From NCBI RefSeq assembly GCF_036077095.1, contig NZ_CP107960.1, forward strand, positions 8,246,001 through 8,310,000: 64,000 nt of DNA. Direction: 5' to 3'. Positions within the stretch are counted from its first letter, which is position 1. The number at the start of each line of letters is the position of its first letter. Source of the DNA: Streptomyces sp. NBC_00376 (lineage in GTDB: Bacteria > Actinomycetota > Actinomycetes > Streptomycetales > Streptomycetaceae). The notes below the pieces were generated by a model. The model did no database searches. It had not been told where the DNA came from and saw only the letters and a list, made by a program, of their open reading frames with translations. Of the stretch, positions 1 through 9,409 are shown piece by piece. Made by a program: the position numbers and the translations under genes.

Positions 1-9
1 GGGCTTGAC

Positions 10-1509
10 GTGACCGGAGAACCCAACACCCGCCTGTCCGACCTGTTCGGCCTCGCCGGCTGGTCCAAGGGCGAACTCGCGAGAATGGTGAACAGAAAAG
101 CGGCGGCCATGGGCCACCCGCAACTGGCCACCGACACCTCGCGGGTGAGGCGTTGGATCGACATGGGGGAGTCCCCCCGCGATCCCGTGCCCAAGGTGCT
201 GGCTGCCCTGTTCACCGAGCGACTCGGTCGTGTCGTGACCATCGAGGACCTCGGGTTCGGCCGACGCGGGCGTGTGGGGAAACGGCGGGAGGCCGGGACG
301 CAGGACAATCCCGACGGACTGCCGTGGGCGCCCGAGCGGACGGCAGCGGTCCTCACCGAATTCACGGGAATGGACCTCATGCTCAACCGACGCGGCTTGG
401 TGAGCGCGGGCGCCGCGCTCGCCGCAGGATCGACCATCACCGGCCCCATGCACGACTGGCTGCACTCCGACCCCGTACTGGCGGCCGACGCTCCACGGAT
501 CGAGGACCCGCTGCACGCGGACCCCGCTGGTTTCGACCGGTACGAGGCCGCGCCCATCGGGTCCGACGAGATCGAGGCGCTGGAGCGGTCCGTCGAGGTG
601 TTCCGCGCCTGGGACGCCTCACGGGGCGGCGGACTCCAGCGCAAGGCCGTGGTGGGCCAGCTCAACGAGGTGGGCGGCATGCTCGCCTACCGCCACCCCG
701 ATCATCTCCAGCGCCGGCTCTGGGGCGTCGCGGCCAACCTCGCGGTGCTCGCGGGATGGATGTCCCACGACATCGGCCTCGAACCGACCGCCCAGAAGTA
801 CTTCGTCATCGCGGCACACGCGGCGCGCGAGGGCGGCGACCGCCCCCGCGCGGGAGAGGCGCTCTCCAGGGCGGCACGTCAGATGGTCCACCTGGGCCGT
901 CCCGATGACGCCCTGGACCTGATGAAGCTCGCCAAGTCCGGCTCCGGGGACATGGTTCTGCCCCGCACCCAGGCGATGCTGCACACCATCGAGGCCTGGG
1001 CACAGGCATCCATGGGCCGCGGCCAGGCCATGCGGCGCACGCTCGGCAAGGCCGAGGAACTCTTCATCTCGGACAAGAGCGATGTGCCGCCGCCCAGCTG
1101 GATGCAGCTGTTCGACGAGGCGGACATGCACGGCATGCAGGCCCTGGCCTTCCGCACGCTCGCCGAACACGACCCGTCGGCCGCGATCGTGGCGCAGCGC
1201 CACGCCAAACTGGCGCTGGAACTACGGGCCAACGGACGCCAGCGGTCCAAGATCTTCGACTACATCTCGCTCGCCTCGGCCTGCTTCATCGCCGACGATC
1301 CAGAGCAGGCCGACCGGTACGCGCGGCTCGCCCTGGTGACGATGGGGGAGACCTCCTCGCACCGCACCTGGGACCGGCTGCGCGAAATGTACCGGCTCAC
1401 AGGCCAGTTCGCGGGCTACGCGAAGATCAAGGACCTGAGAGAGGAGATCAAGCTCTCCCTGCCGCAGAACTCCAGCATCAAGCAGCGCAGGCGATCGTCG
1501 GAGATCTGA
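10..1509 (+). CDS. NsdA/NsdB-like DNA-binding regulator with TPR-like C-terminus
   Basis: A 499-residue protein starting at a GTG ten bases into the window, so an upstream start outside the window cannot be excluded. The first ~90 residues hold a helix-turn-helix-like segment (SKGELARMVNRKA) and a conserved RVRRWIDMG stretch. The rest is helical and resembles the TPR-type repeats of Streptomyces NsdA/NsdB proteins, which are known as negative regulators of differentiation and antibiotic production. Residues ~125-145 (RRGLVSAGAALAAG) look weakly like a twin-arginine region, but the DNA-binding N-terminus argues against export. The family call is from memory of its conserved N-terminus; whether it is NsdA or a paralogue cannot be settled here. 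Confidence 0.8.
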   Translation: MTGEPNTRLSDLFGLAGWSKGELARMVNRKAAAMGHPQLATDTSRVRRWIDMGESPRDPVPKVLAALFTERLGRVVTIEDLGFGRRGRVGKRREAGTQDNPDGLPWAPERTAAVLTEFTGMDLMLNRRGLVSAGAALAAGSTITGPMHDWLHSDPVLAADAPRIEDPLHADPAGFDRYEAAPIGSDEIEALERSVEVFRAWDASRGGGLQRKAVVGQLNEVGGMLAYRHPDHLQRRLWGVAANLAVLAGWMSHDIGLEPTAQKYFVIAAHAAREGGDRPRAGEALSRAARQMVHLGRPDDALDLMKLAKSGSGDMVLPRTQAMLHTIEAWAQASMGRGQAMRRTLGKAEELFISDKSDVPPPSWMQLFDEADMHGMQALAFRTLAEHDPSAAIVAQRHAKLALELRANGRQRSKIFDYISLASACFIADDPEQADRYARLALVTMGETSSHRTWDRLREMYRLTGQFAGYAKIKDLREEIKLSLPQNSSIKQRRRSSEI

Positions 1510-1677
1510 CCTGCGGGCGCCGCGACGAAGGGGCGCCGAGCACAGACCGTCCGACCACCGGCCTTCCGGCCACCAGCTGTCCGAGCATCGCACCCGTAGG
1601 CGGGCACGCCCTCCTGCGTACCGCGCCGTGTCCGGCGTTCCGCGGTTGTCCGTGCCCTGTACGTGTCGAGCCGTGCG

Positions 1678-3156
1678 CTACGCCCCGACGCGGGCGATCA
1701 GCACGCAGGCGTCGTCCAGGCGCTCGGTGCCGCCGAACTCCGCGACGACGGTCCGCAGGCACTCCTGTGCCGAAAGGGCCTGCGTGAAGCGCGGGGCCAG
1801 AGCCAGCAGTGCGTCCGGGCCCGCACCCCGGTCGCTGTGACGGTTCAGCCCGTCGGTGTGCAGCACCAGCACGTCACCGGGCAGCAGGTGCACTTCGTCC
1901 TGCTCGTACGCGACCCCGGAGGCCGCGCCGAGCAGGACCCCGTCCGGCGCGGGCAGCGGACGCCCCACTCCGTCGCGGAACAGCAGCGGTGCGGGGTGTC
2001 CGGCCTGCGCCCAGGTGAGGGCGCCGGTGGACGGATCCAGAAGGCAGCACACCGCGCTGCCGAGAGCAGGTTGGACGGAGGACTCCAGTAGCTGATTGAG
2101 ATGCCCCATCAGGGCGCCCGGCTCGATGCCGGCCACGGCCATGCCACGCAGCGCGCCCAGCAGCAAAGCCATGGCCGAGGTGGCCTGGATGCCATGACCG
2201 GTCAGATCACCGACCGTGAGCAGGGTCCTGCCGTCCGGCATTTCCAGCGCGTCGTACCAGTCGCCGCCGATGAGTGAACTCGACTCCGACGGAAGGTAGT
2301 GCGCCGCGATGTCCAGGGCGCCGGGCCCCTGCGAGGGAAGCCGCAGTGAGCCACGCCAGGGGGGGAGCACGGCCTCCTGGAGCTCGACCGCCAGGCGGTG
2401 CTCGGTCTGTGCCCGGTGCTCCCGGCTGCGCAGCGATTCATGGCTCCGGCGCACCGCCTGCTGGCTGCGCCGCACCTCGCTGACGTCGCGCAGCACCGCC
2501 CACATGGAGGCGGTGCACCCGTTCGAATCGAGGACGGGCTCGCCCATCATGTGGAGAGTGCGCATCCGGCCGTCGGTCCGCGTGATGCGGAACTCGCCGT
2601 CTATCGGCTTGCCGTCCACCAGGCAGTCGGTCACCAGGGCGGTGAGCAGGGGCTGGTCCTCGGGAAGGAGCATGGACGGGAGCTCGTCCAGCGAGAGCGG
2701 TCCGGCGGCGGGGGGCCTGCCGAAGATCTGGAACAGTTCCTCGGACCAGCTGACCTCGTCGGTGAGCAGATTCCACTCCGCGCTGCCCACCCGGCCGATC
2801 AGCGATCCCGGCTTCGAACTGTCGTAAGGCTCCTGCGTGCTTCTCGCGGCCGCGTCCTGCAGGTCCTGCGCCGTTGGAGGGGCCACGGTCTCCGCGAGGT
2901 GCTGCGCGGTTCCGGGCGGCAGGCCCTCCTTGAGCTGACCCAGGTGTGTGCCGAGGTCGTCGAGATGGTGGACCGCCAGATCGCAGAGCGCCCGCTGCCA
3001 GCGCAGCTGCGGGTCCTCCTCGTCGATCAGCACCGTGTCCCGCCGCACGGCATCCACATCGCCACGGAGCCGAAGGGTCCGGTTGATCAGCGCATCGACG
3101 GTATCGCGCTCGGGTGGCTGTGGGGCGGGGCGGTCCGCGGACAGATGGGACGGCAT
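1678..3156 (-). CDS. PAS-domain PP2C/SpoIIE-type serine phosphatase
   Basis: A 492-residue soluble signalling phosphatase. Order: a helical N-terminal part (~1-110), a PAS fold (~125-240, with [19 protein letters not shown] and [12 protein letters not shown]), a short helical linker, then a SpoIIE-type PP2C domain with the metal-binding motifs IGGDWYDA and GDLTGHG and a later LHTDGL. Such proteins usually dephosphorylate anti-anti-sigma factors in partner-switching pathways; no partner gene is adjacent. The reading frame stays open upstream to 3279, but the ATG at 3156 has GGAG spaced 8 nt before it and gives a normal N-terminus, so I chose it. The gene is monocistronic. Confidence 0.85.
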   Translation of the reverse strand: MPSHLSADRPAPQPPERDTVDALINRTLRLRGDVDAVRRDTVLIDEEDPQLRWQRALCDLAVHHLDDLGTHLGQLKEGLPPGTAQHLAETVAPPTAQDLQDAAARSTQEPYDSSKPGSLIGRVGSAEWNLLTDEVSWSEELFQIFGRPPAAGPLSLDELPSMLLPEDQPLLTALVTDCLVDGKPIDGEFRITRTDGRMRTLHMMGEPVLDSNGCTASMWAVLRDVSEVRRSQQAVRRSHESLRSREHRAQTEHRLAVELQEAVLPPWRGSLRLPSQGPGALDIAAHYLPSESSSLIGGDWYDALEMPDGRTLLTVGDLTGHGIQATSAMALLLGALRGMAVAGIEPGALMGHLNQLLESSVQPALGSAVCCLLDPSTGALTWAQAGHPAPLLFRDGVGRPLPAPDGVLLGAASGVAYEQDEVHLLPGDVLVLHTDGLNRHSDRGAGPDALLALAPRFTQALSAQECLRTVVAEFGGTERLDDACVLIARVGA

Positions 3157-3547
3157 CTCGTACTCCGATACAGGCGCGGCACGACCAGGTCTGAAAGGTG
3201 GACCGAAGACGACTGTTGCACAGCCTGCGGGAGCCCGTAAGGGATTTGGCAACACTCGAGACGTTGTTGCTTCCGGCATATGCCATGGGCTGCGGATGAC
3301 GCCGTTCCGTCGAACACCTTTGCCATCGACGGACGTTGGCGCAAGTCATCCGGTGTGTGAGGACGGTTGTGCGCCCGAGTGCGCCGGTCCGCCGCCGCGC
3401 CTCCGGCCCGATCGGGGGCATATGCGAGGCGCCACTGGCCGTGCGGCGGGAATGCGGCAGTGGCTCACCATGTTAAGTGACCAGAACGAAAACGACACCC
3501 ATTCTCACCAAAGGGGATGGGGTCGGCATGGAAGTCTGGAGGCGCCC
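3157..3547. other. 391-nt intergenic region upstream of two divergent genes
   Basis: It holds the promoters of the phosphatase gene (leftward) and rpmG (rightward). No complete small gene is convincing. The only notable sequence is the weak dyad at 3488-3506, listed separately. Confidence 0.5.
3488..3506 (+). promoter_or_regulatory. Possible Zur-like operator upstream of rpmG
   Basis: GAAAACG-ACACC-CATTCTC is an imperfect dyad (5 of 7 arm positions pair) lying 41 bases before the rpmG start. Cysteine-free L33 paralogues in Streptomyces are known to be Zur-repressed, which is why the site was examined. The spacing differs from the usual 7-1-7 Zur box, so the match is weak. Confidence 0.25.
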
Positions 3548-3712
3548 ATGGCCCGCAGTGAGACCCGTCCCGTCGTCACTCTCCGGTCGACGGCCGGAAC
3601 GGGGCAGAGCTATGTGACGCGCAAGAGCCGCCGGAACAACCCCGACCGGCTGGTGCTGCGCAAGTTCGACCCCGTGGTGGGACAGCACGTGCTCTTCCGT
3701 GAGGAACGCTGA
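3548..3712 (+). CDS. rpmG: 50S ribosomal protein L33, cysteine-free form
   Basis: A 54-residue basic protein beginning [10 protein letters not shown] and containing [18 protein letters not shown] and VLRKFDP, the L33 core. It has no cysteine, so it is the zinc-independent (C-minus) type, in contrast to CxxC-containing L33. In Streptomyces this type is usually induced when zinc is scarce, replacing the zinc-binding copy and freeing the metal. The ATG has a GGAGG site at 3538-3542. Unlike some relatives it stands alone here, without L28, S14 or S18 paralogues next to it. Confidence 0.93.
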   Translation: MARSETRPVVTLRSTAGTGQSYVTRKSRRNNPDRLVLRKFDPVVGQHVLFREER

Positions 3713-3843
3713 GCGCGGATCCGTCGGGAAGCCGCATTCCGTGCCGTGGATCACAGTGCGGGGTGCGCGTTTCCGGGAACGGGGCGCGGTGGTTTATCGT
3801 TCACCTATATGTGGATGTCGCGCACCGCGCCCACCTATGAGCC

Positions 3844-3885
3844 GCCCCGGCTGGATTCCCCCGATCCGGCCGGGGCTTTCCTCTT
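3844..3885 (+). terminator. Rho-independent terminator downstream of rpmG
   Basis: GCCCCGGC pairs with GCCGGGGC (3844-3851 and 3869-3876), extended inside by GGAT/ATCC around a 7-nt loop, and followed by TTTCCTCTT. It sits between convergent genes; the pyrimidine tail favours the + strand. Confidence 0.65.
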
Positions 3886-3904
3886 CTCTGGACATCGTCG
3901 CAGG

Positions 3905-4579
3905 TCAGCGCTTGGACGCCGCTCTGCGCGCCCACTCGATGAGCAGTGCGCCCGCCGCCGGCACCACCGCCACCGCCGCTGCCGCGTCAGACCATAGGCG
4001 TACGGCCAGCGCGGTCACGGCGGCGCCCGCCACGACCGCCGCCAACCGGCCGGCCACCCAGCGGTCCCCCTGCTCCCATGACCGCAGAGCCGCCCGGCCG
4101 GCGAGGGAGGTGAGCGTGCCGGTGAAATAGTTGGTGGGTGTCGCGCGGATCCGGCCCTGGATGCCCATGGCCACGGCGATGAGCACCAGCAGCCCCAGCC
4201 GGTCCCCGTCCGAAGTGATCAGCCCCAGCGCCCACAGCACGGCCCCCGCCGCCAGCAGGGCCACCTCCACCAGCAGCATCACCGGCAGTGACCACCGCGA
4301 CCGATCGCTCATCCACGCACCGCAGCCGACGCCGACGGCGTAGGCGCCCAGCGCGGTGACCACCCGCAGCGCCACCCCTTGCTCCCCGCCACCGGCGGCA
4401 GAGGCGCCCAGCAGCACCAGATTCCCGGTCATCACCCCGGCGAAGACCTGGCCGACGCAGATGAAGACGAAGGCGTCGGCCGCCCCGGAAGCGGCCGACA
4501 GAAGCAGAAGGGCCCATTCGCCCCAGGGGCCGGGCCCGGCGTGGCGGGTGGGGGCGGAGGGGTGCGTGGGAGTGGACAC
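3905..4579 (-). CDS. DUF1275 family membrane protein
   Basis: A 224-residue protein with about six hydrophobic segments and the DUF1275 (YoaK-like) features: an N-terminal GAADAFVFICVGQVFAGVMTGN block and a second TPTNYFTGTLTSL block. The function of the family is unknown. I used the GTG at 4579 (VSTPTHPS); an ATG at 4615 in the same frame is an alternative, and neither has a strong ribosome site. It converges on rpmG and diverges from the DUF4389 gene. Confidence 0.75.
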   Translation of the reverse strand: MSTPTHPSAPTRHAGPGPWGEWALLLLSAASGAADAFVFICVGQVFAGVMTGNLVLLGASAAGGGEQGVALRVVTALGAYAVGVGCGAWMSDRSRWSLPVMLLVEVALLAAGAVLWALGLITSDGDRLGLLVLIAVAMGIQGRIRATPTNYFTGTLTSLAGRAALRSWEQGDRWVAGRLAAVVAGAAVTALAVRLWSDAAAAVAVVPAAGALLIEWARRAASKR

Positions 4580-4761
4580 GCCTGCATTCTCGGTTCGGGC
4601 CCGGACCGCCGCCATGGGTGAGCCCGGCGGTCCGGGCGCCGTGAGCGGCACGCGGCACCCGTTCGGTCCGTGGCCGATTGCGGGGCATCCCCGCCCGGCC
4701 CAGCGTGGGGGGACGTCGTACGAGCCGACGGCGTACGGATCACCCGCCGACGAGGAGCGAC

Positions 4762-5538
4762 ATGGCCGACGCCCAGTGGAGTCCGGGCCCGAGGGCATGG
4801 GCCGCCGCCGAGTGGCTGCCCGTGCTGGACGTCATCGAGCCGCCCCGACAGCGCCGGCTCACCGTGCTGGTACGGCTGCTTCTCCTGATCCCGCACTTCA
4901 TCGTGCTGTTCCTCCTGTACATAGCGGCCGTGCTGACCGTCATCGTGGGGTGGTTCGCCGCACTGTTCCTGGGGCGGTTGCCCGAACCGGTCTTCCGTTT
5001 CCTCGCCGGATTCCTCGGTTACCAGGTACGGGTCGGCGCGAGCAGCATGCTGCTCGTGGACCGCTATCCGCCGTTCACCCTCGATCCGCCGCCGGACTAC
5101 CCGGTCCGGATCGAGGTCCGGCCCACCGCCCTCAATCGCCTGGCCGTCCTCTTCCGCCTGATCCTGATGATTCCGGCGGCCGTCGTGCAGGGCCTCGTCA
5201 TGTCCGGCTGGTGGGCGGTCGCGATCGTCTGGTGGCTGATCACCCTGATCCTGGGACGCATGCCGCGCCCCCTCTTCGGGGCCACGGCCGCCGTGCTCCG
5301 CTACGAACTGCGCTTCGGCGCCTACGCCATGATGCTCACCCCGGCCTACCCCAAGGGCTTCTTCGGCGACGACGACCTCTCCGTACCGCAGCGGCAGACA
5401 CGTTCCGCCACACGGCCCCTCGTCATGAGCGATGCGGGGAAGGGGCTGCTCATCCTGTTCCTGGTGCTCGGGGTGGCCACCGCCATCACCACGTCCACCA
5501 CGACCACTTGGTCGAACGAGCCCACCGACAGCATGTGA
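4762..5538 (+). CDS. DUF4389 domain membrane protein
   Basis: A 258-residue protein with a duplicated architecture. Two copies of a hydrophobic hairpin followed by a short conserved segment (residues ~32-90 with LLIPHFIVLFLL, and ~130-190 with LILMIPAAVVQGL) match DUF4389, a family of unknown function. A further hydrophobic stretch lies near the C-terminus (GLLILFLVLGVATAI). The ATG has GAGGAG 5-10 nt upstream. The next gene follows after 50 nt on the same strand. Confidence 0.8.
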   Translation: MADAQWSPGPRAWAAAEWLPVLDVIEPPRQRRLTVLVRLLLLIPHFIVLFLLYIAAVLTVIVGWFAALFLGRLPEPVFRFLAGFLGYQVRVGASSMLLVDRYPPFTLDPPPDYPVRIEVRPTALNRLAVLFRLILMIPAAVVQGLVMSGWWAVAIVWWLITLILGRMPRPLFGATAAVLRYELRFGAYAMMLTPAYPKGFFGDDDLSVPQRQTRSATRPLVMSDAGKGLLILFLVLGVATAITTSTTTTWSNEPTDSM

Positions 5539-5588
5539 AAGCTCCTGAACCCTGTCCGGTGCCAGCGCGGACGAGGCGTGATCACGTC

Positions 5589-6104
5589 ATGACATGGACA
5601 GCACCTGAGGTTGTGCGCACATCCGGTTCACTCGTGGCCGAGGAGCGCGAGATGCTCACCGGCTGTCTCGCGTGGTTCCGCAGTTGCCTGCTGCACAAGT
5701 GCGCGGGCCTGACCGGGGAGCAACTCGCCGAACAGACCGTGGAGCCGTCGAACCTCACCCTTCTCGGACTGATCCGCCACATGGCGAAGGTCGAACGTGT
5801 CTGGTTCCGGGAGCGGTTCGCCGGTCAGTCGTTCGACTCCATGTACGACCCGGAGAAGGGCAAGGACGCGGACTTCGAGGACCTGGACCCGCCCCGGGCG
5901 GCCGAGGACTACGCCCGTCTCGTCGAGGAGTGCCGGCTCGCGGACGAGATCGTCGCCAAGGCCTCGCTGGACGACACCTTCGTCCACGGCGGCGAGGAGT
6001 ATTCGCTCCGGCTGATCCACCTGCACATGATCGGTGAGTACGCGCGCCACACCGGCCACGCGGACCTGGTGCGCGAGCGCGTCGACGGTGCGACGGGCTG
6101 GTGA
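5589..6104 (+). CDS. DinB family protein (DUF664 type)
   Basis: A 171-residue protein predicted to form the four-helix DinB/YfiT bundle. The conserved histidines lie in LIRHMAKVERVWFRERF and in HLHMIGEYARHTGHADLVRE; in this superfamily three histidines bind a metal. The clan includes thiol-dependent S-transferases, for example mycothiol- or bacillithiol-dependent ones, so a mycothiol-linked detoxification role is possible but unproven. The start ATG has only a distant GAGG. Confidence 0.82.
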   Translation: MTWTAPEVVRTSGSLVAEEREMLTGCLAWFRSCLLHKCAGLTGEQLAEQTVEPSNLTLLGLIRHMAKVERVWFRERFAGQSFDSMYDPEKGKDADFEDLDPPRAAEDYARLVEECRLADEIVAKASLDDTFVHGGEEYSLRLIHLHMIGEYARHTGHADLVRERVDGATGW

Positions 6105-6160
6105 CGCCGCGCTGAGCGGGGCCCGGCGCGGCCGAGTGTGCGCGGAGGACGTACGCGGCC

Positions 6161-6180
6161 GAGCCGGATTCCACCGGCTC
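6161..6180. terminator. Hairpin between convergent dinB-like and cupin genes
   Basis: GAGCCGG and CCGGCTC form a 7-bp stem with a 6-nt loop, ending one base before the cupin stop codon. It could terminate transcription from either side. Confidence 0.45.
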
Positions 6181-6181
6181 G

Positions 6182-6736
6182 TCATCCGGCGTCGGGCTCG
6201 CCCCCCAGCACGTACAGCTCCGGGAGATTGACGACGATCGCCTCCTGGGTGCTGCGGGCGATCACCACGACCGCCTCCTCGTCGGCGCTGGGATTCTCCT
6301 CGCGGTGCGGCACGAACGGCGGTACGAAGATGTAGTCACCGGGGGAGGTGTGGATCCGGACTTCCTCGGCCGTGCCGCTCGAATCGTCGAGGAACACGAA
6401 CTCCGGGTGTCCCTTGATCACATGGATCGCCGTCTCGGAGTCTCCGTGGTGATGGTTGGACGAGGCGGTTCGCGCCGCCACATGGGTCTGGCCCATCCAG
6501 ATGCGCCGCGACCCGACCCTGTTGCCGCTGATCGCGGCGAACCGGCGCATGCCGCCCGTCTGCGCGGTGTCGCCGTCGAGCGCGTCGGCACGGATGTGGT
6601 GGAGCCGGGCGTGCAGCGGGAGTCCCTGGCCGGCCGCGCCGTCACCGCTGTCGTCATGGCCGGACAGGTCGGGGTGGAAGGCATCGAGCCCGGCGGAACC
6701 GGACGGGCCGGGCGGGGGAGTGGCATGGGAGGGCAT
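6182..6736 (-). CDS. Cupin domain protein
   Basis: A 184-residue protein with a single cupin barrel. The first metal motif is seen as NHHHGDSETAIHVIKG and the second as PGDYIFVPPFVPHREENP, so the histidine and glutamate ligands are present. The N-terminal ~75 residues (PLHARLHHIRADALDG) are less conserved. The frame is open to 6817, but the ATG at 6736 with AGGA 8 nt upstream fits better. Cupins of this size are often dioxygenases or isomerases; the substrate cannot be read from sequence. Confidence 0.78.
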   Translation of the reverse strand: MPSHATPPPGPSGSAGLDAFHPDLSGHDDSGDGAAGQGLPLHARLHHIRADALDGDTAQTGGMRRFAAISGNRVGSRRIWMGQTHVAARTASSNHHHGDSETAIHVIKGHPEFVFLDDSSGTAEEVRIHTSPGDYIFVPPFVPHREENPSADEEAVVVIARSTQEAIVVNLPELYVLGGEPDAG

Positions 6737-7018
6737 GGCATTCCTGCTCGTCGGGGGCGGGCACGGAGCGTGCCGCACCACGAGGCTATGCCGTGGACCG
6801 GACCGACGGCGAGGCACCGGCGTCTTGACGTGAACGCGTCGGTGGGTGGTCTAGGGCAAGTGCAGTGCCCTGTCGGACGTCGCGAGTCCCGGGCGTACGC
6901 GGCAGCGGTTCCTGCCGTGCCCTTCGCACCTCTTGGCCCCACACCGGAGAGGCCGGTCTGCCACACCGGGCCCCCATAGCCCGCTCGTGTGCGGCGACGC
7001 CTCACGTGAAGGAGAAGC

Positions 7019-7534
7019 ATGCACGCGAAAAGGAAGACAGCCGCAGTCATCGGTGCCTTACTCGCCCCCGTACTGGTCCTGAGCCTTCCGGTCGGCTCCG
7101 CCAGTGCCCACGGATACATCTCGTCGCCCCCGAGCCGTCAGGCCCAGTGCGCCGCCGGTACCGTGAGCTGCGGGGACATCAAGTACGAGCCGCAGAGCGT
7201 GGAGGGCCCAAAGGGGCTGACCAGTTGCAGCGGCGGCAACAGCCGGTTCGCCGAACTCGACAACGACTCCAAGGGATGGCAGGTCACCCCGGTCGGCCGG
7301 AGCACGTCCTTCCAGTGGGTCCTGACCGCCCGGCACGCCACTAGCACCTGGCAGTACTTCGCCGGTGGCCGGAAGATCGCTGAGTTCAACGACAACGGCG
7401 CGCAGCCCGGCGCCACCGTCACCCACCAGGTCGACTTCGGCGGCCTGACGGGCAGGCAGAAGGTGCTCGCGGTGTGGAACATCGCCGACACCGCCAACGC
7501 CTTCTACGCCTGTGTCGACGTGAACATCGGCTGA
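7019..7534 (+). CDS. Secreted AA10 lytic polysaccharide monooxygenase
   Basis: A 171-residue exported protein. Residues 1-30 form a signal peptide ending SASA; cleavage would expose His31 (HGYISSPPSRQAQC), the N-terminal half of the copper histidine brace. The second copper histidine is His106 in VLTARHATSTW. Four Cys outside the signal peptide suggest disulphides. Family AA10 enzymes oxidatively cleave chitin or cellulose. There is no extra carbohydrate-binding module. An AAGGAG site lies 5 nt before the ATG. Confidence 0.93.
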   Translation: MHAKRKTAAVIGALLAPVLVLSLPVGSASAHGYISSPPSRQAQCAAGTVSCGDIKYEPQSVEGPKGLTSCSGGNSRFAELDNDSKGWQVTPVGRSTSFQWVLTARHATSTWQYFAGGRKIAEFNDNGAQPGATVTHQVDFGGLTGRQKVLAVWNIADTANAFYACVDVNIG

Positions 7535-7556
7535 CCGGCGAGCCCGGCCGGCGGTG

Positions 7557-7592
7557 CGCCGAGGCCCCCACCCGCTCGTGCGGGCCTCGGCG
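7557..7592. terminator. Hairpin terminator after the LPMO gene
   Basis: CGCCGAGGCCC (7557-7567) and GGGCCTCGGCG (7582-7592) form a perfect 11-bp stem with a 14-nt loop, 23 nt after the LPMO stop codon. There is no T-run, which is common in Streptomyces. Confidence 0.65.
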
Positions 7593-7594
7593 TA

Positions 7595-7765
7595 CCGCCA
7601 AGGGCGTACGTCAGGCGGGACAGTCCCCGCGGCCACATCTCCCAGCGCCGGATCGGACGCTCGGCCGGAAGATTCACCCGACCCTTGAAGCGGAGCGTCC
7701 GGCCGCCGTCGGCCAACTCCGCTTCACCCACCGCCTCAACTTCAGCCCGCTCCGCCGGCCTCGGC
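7595..7765 (-). other. Possible C-terminal gene fragment on the minus strand
   Basis: Read on the minus strand, the segment gives a protein-like stretch (EAELADGGRTLRFKGRVN, then PIRRWEMWPRGLSRLTYALG) with coding-like composition but no start and no recognisable family. It may be a remnant of a gene lost together with the 5' part of the neighbouring fucosidase. Confidence 0.2.
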
Positions 7766-7804
7766 GTCGGCGTCTGTCTCTCACCCGCCCACAGCGCGGA
7801 GATC

Positions 7805-8593
7805 CCGGCCGTGGGACATCGGGGCAAGGGCCGCTTCGGCAACAACAGCGCCAAGAAGACGGTCACCGTCCCGACGCTCGTCGACGGCGACGACGCCCCG
7901 GCCACCACGTACACGTACCGGGCCGACGACATGGTGGTCGCGCCGGAGGGCGGCGACCTCGCCTCCCGGAACGTCCTCACCGCCCACCACCCGGACCACC
8001 TCGCCTGGTACCCGGCGGAGTCGGACGTCTCCATCCGGCCCGGCTGGTTCCGGCACGCCTCCCAGGACAGCCAGGTGAAGACGCCCGCCAAGCTGCTCGA
8101 CCTCTACCGCACATCGGTCGGCCGCAACTCCGTACTGCTGCTGAACGTGCCGCCCAACCGGGACGGCCGGATCAGCGATCCGGACACCGCCGCGCCGGCA
8201 TCCTTCGGACAGACCGTACGCGCCACGTACGGCACCAACCTGCCGGGGTCCCCTCCGGCGGCTCCCCGCTGACGGACGAACAGCTGACCTCCGCGTGGAG
8301 CCCGGCCGGTGACGCGCACTCGGGGGAGGTGGTCGTGGAGTCCCCGCAGCCGGTCACCTTCGACCGCGTCGTGCTCCAGGGAGGACATCACCCGCGGGCA
8401 ACGTGTCGAGTCCTTCGCCGTGGATGTCTGGGACGGCACCGCGTGGAAGACCGTCGTGCAGGCGGGCGCCATCGGGTACAAACGCATCGAGTACCTGAGC
8501 GCGCCCGTCACCACGTCGAAGGTCCGGCTGCGCGTCCTCGGCGCCCGCGCCAACCCGAATGTGGCGAAGCCGGGTCTGTACAAGGCACCCTGA
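7805..8593 (+). pseudogene. Decayed GH29 alpha-L-fucosidase, C-terminal part only
   Basis: Three frames are needed to read one protein. WYPAESDVSIRPGWF and SVGRNSVLLLNVPPNRDGRI occur in the first frame up to 8272. PLTDEQLTSAWSPAGDAH and VTFDRVVLQ follow in a second frame from about 8245. EDITRGQRVESFAVDVWDG and KVRLRVLGARANPNV, the discoidin-like tail, occur in a third from about 8380. This is the end of a family 29 fucosidase; the catalytic barrel with its nucleophile is missing. There are two frameshifts plus 5' truncation, so it cannot be functional. It was probably once a polysaccharide-degradation partner of the LPMO next door. Confidence 0.75.
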
Positions 8594-8689
8594 CCCGGAC
8601 GTATCCGGCCGGATCTCCGGCACGGCGGGGGAACGGACGATCCCCGGTCCGCCCCGTGCCGGCAGGGCGGGGGAGCGTGGGACCCGCGG

Positions 8690-9409
8690 CTATGTCGTGC
8701 GGTCCTCCCGGCCTTGGACGCGCCGGGCATGCGGCACGCAGCAGTGAGCCGGCGGCGGGGCCGCGGGAGCGCTGTGGGTGATGTCCTCGGTCCTCGTCCG
8801 CCGCTCCGGACCGTCATCGAGCGGATGCACGTCGGTCCAGTAGATGTTGAGCATCGTGCGAAGCGTCGTCGGTTCCTGCCCGGGGCCCGTGGGCACGGTC
8901 AGCCGGTCCAGATGCCGCCACAGCTCGTGGTCCGCCGGCTCGGCGCCGCCGCCGTCGCGGGCGTGGACCGCCTGGTGGCGCTGCACGGCAACAGCCAGTT
9001 CACGGAGCGTCTCCCGGCTCTGCTGACCGGAGCTCAGGCTCTGCGCGCGGTTCACGTTCCGCTGCTCCTGGCCCAGCTCGGAGATGGCTCGCTGGACACG
9101 CTGGTGAAAGTTCGCGGTGCGGCGCCGCAGCGATTCGAATTCGGCCCGGGTGGCGAACCATTCCCGCTTGCCGGCCTCACCCCGCGCGAAGCACTCGACG
9201 CGGAACTCCTCGCGCTCGGTCTTCCGGCGGCGCAGAACGCTCGCGGTGCGCTCGTGGACATGCGTGAGGATCTTCCGGGCGCGCGGCAGATTGTCGGGGT
9301 GAGTGATCGCCGCCCACGTTCTGGCGTCGCGGGTGGGCGGGTGAATGTTCGAGGTGAGAATCTGCTCGAACTCTTTGTCGGCGAGCTGCGCGAGGTCCTG
9401 GGCGTCCAC
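8690..9409 (-). CDS. Unknown protein with central coiled coil
   Basis: A 239-residue protein I do not recognise. Residues ~45-150 are rich in Arg, Glu and Lys with heptad-like spacing (TASVLRRRKTEREEF, FHQRVQRAISELG), suggesting a coiled coil. The N-terminal part contains HPPTRDARTWAAITHPDN. The C-terminus is low in structure (APAAPPPAHCC). The frame is open to a TTG at 9469, but the GTG at 9409 has GGAGG 7 nt upstream and is preferred. No export signal or membrane segment is visible. Confidence 0.65.
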   Translation of the reverse strand: MDAQDLAQLADKEFEQILTSNIHPPTRDARTWAAITHPDNLPRARKILTHVHERTASVLRRRKTEREEFRVECFARGEAGKREWFATRAEFESLRRRTANFHQRVQRAISELGQEQRNVNRAQSLSSGQQSRETLRELAVAVQRHQAVHARDGGGAEPADHELWRHLDRLTVPTGPGQEPTTLRTMLNIYWTDVHPLDDGPERRTRTEDITHSAPAAPPPAHCCVPHARRVQGREDRTT

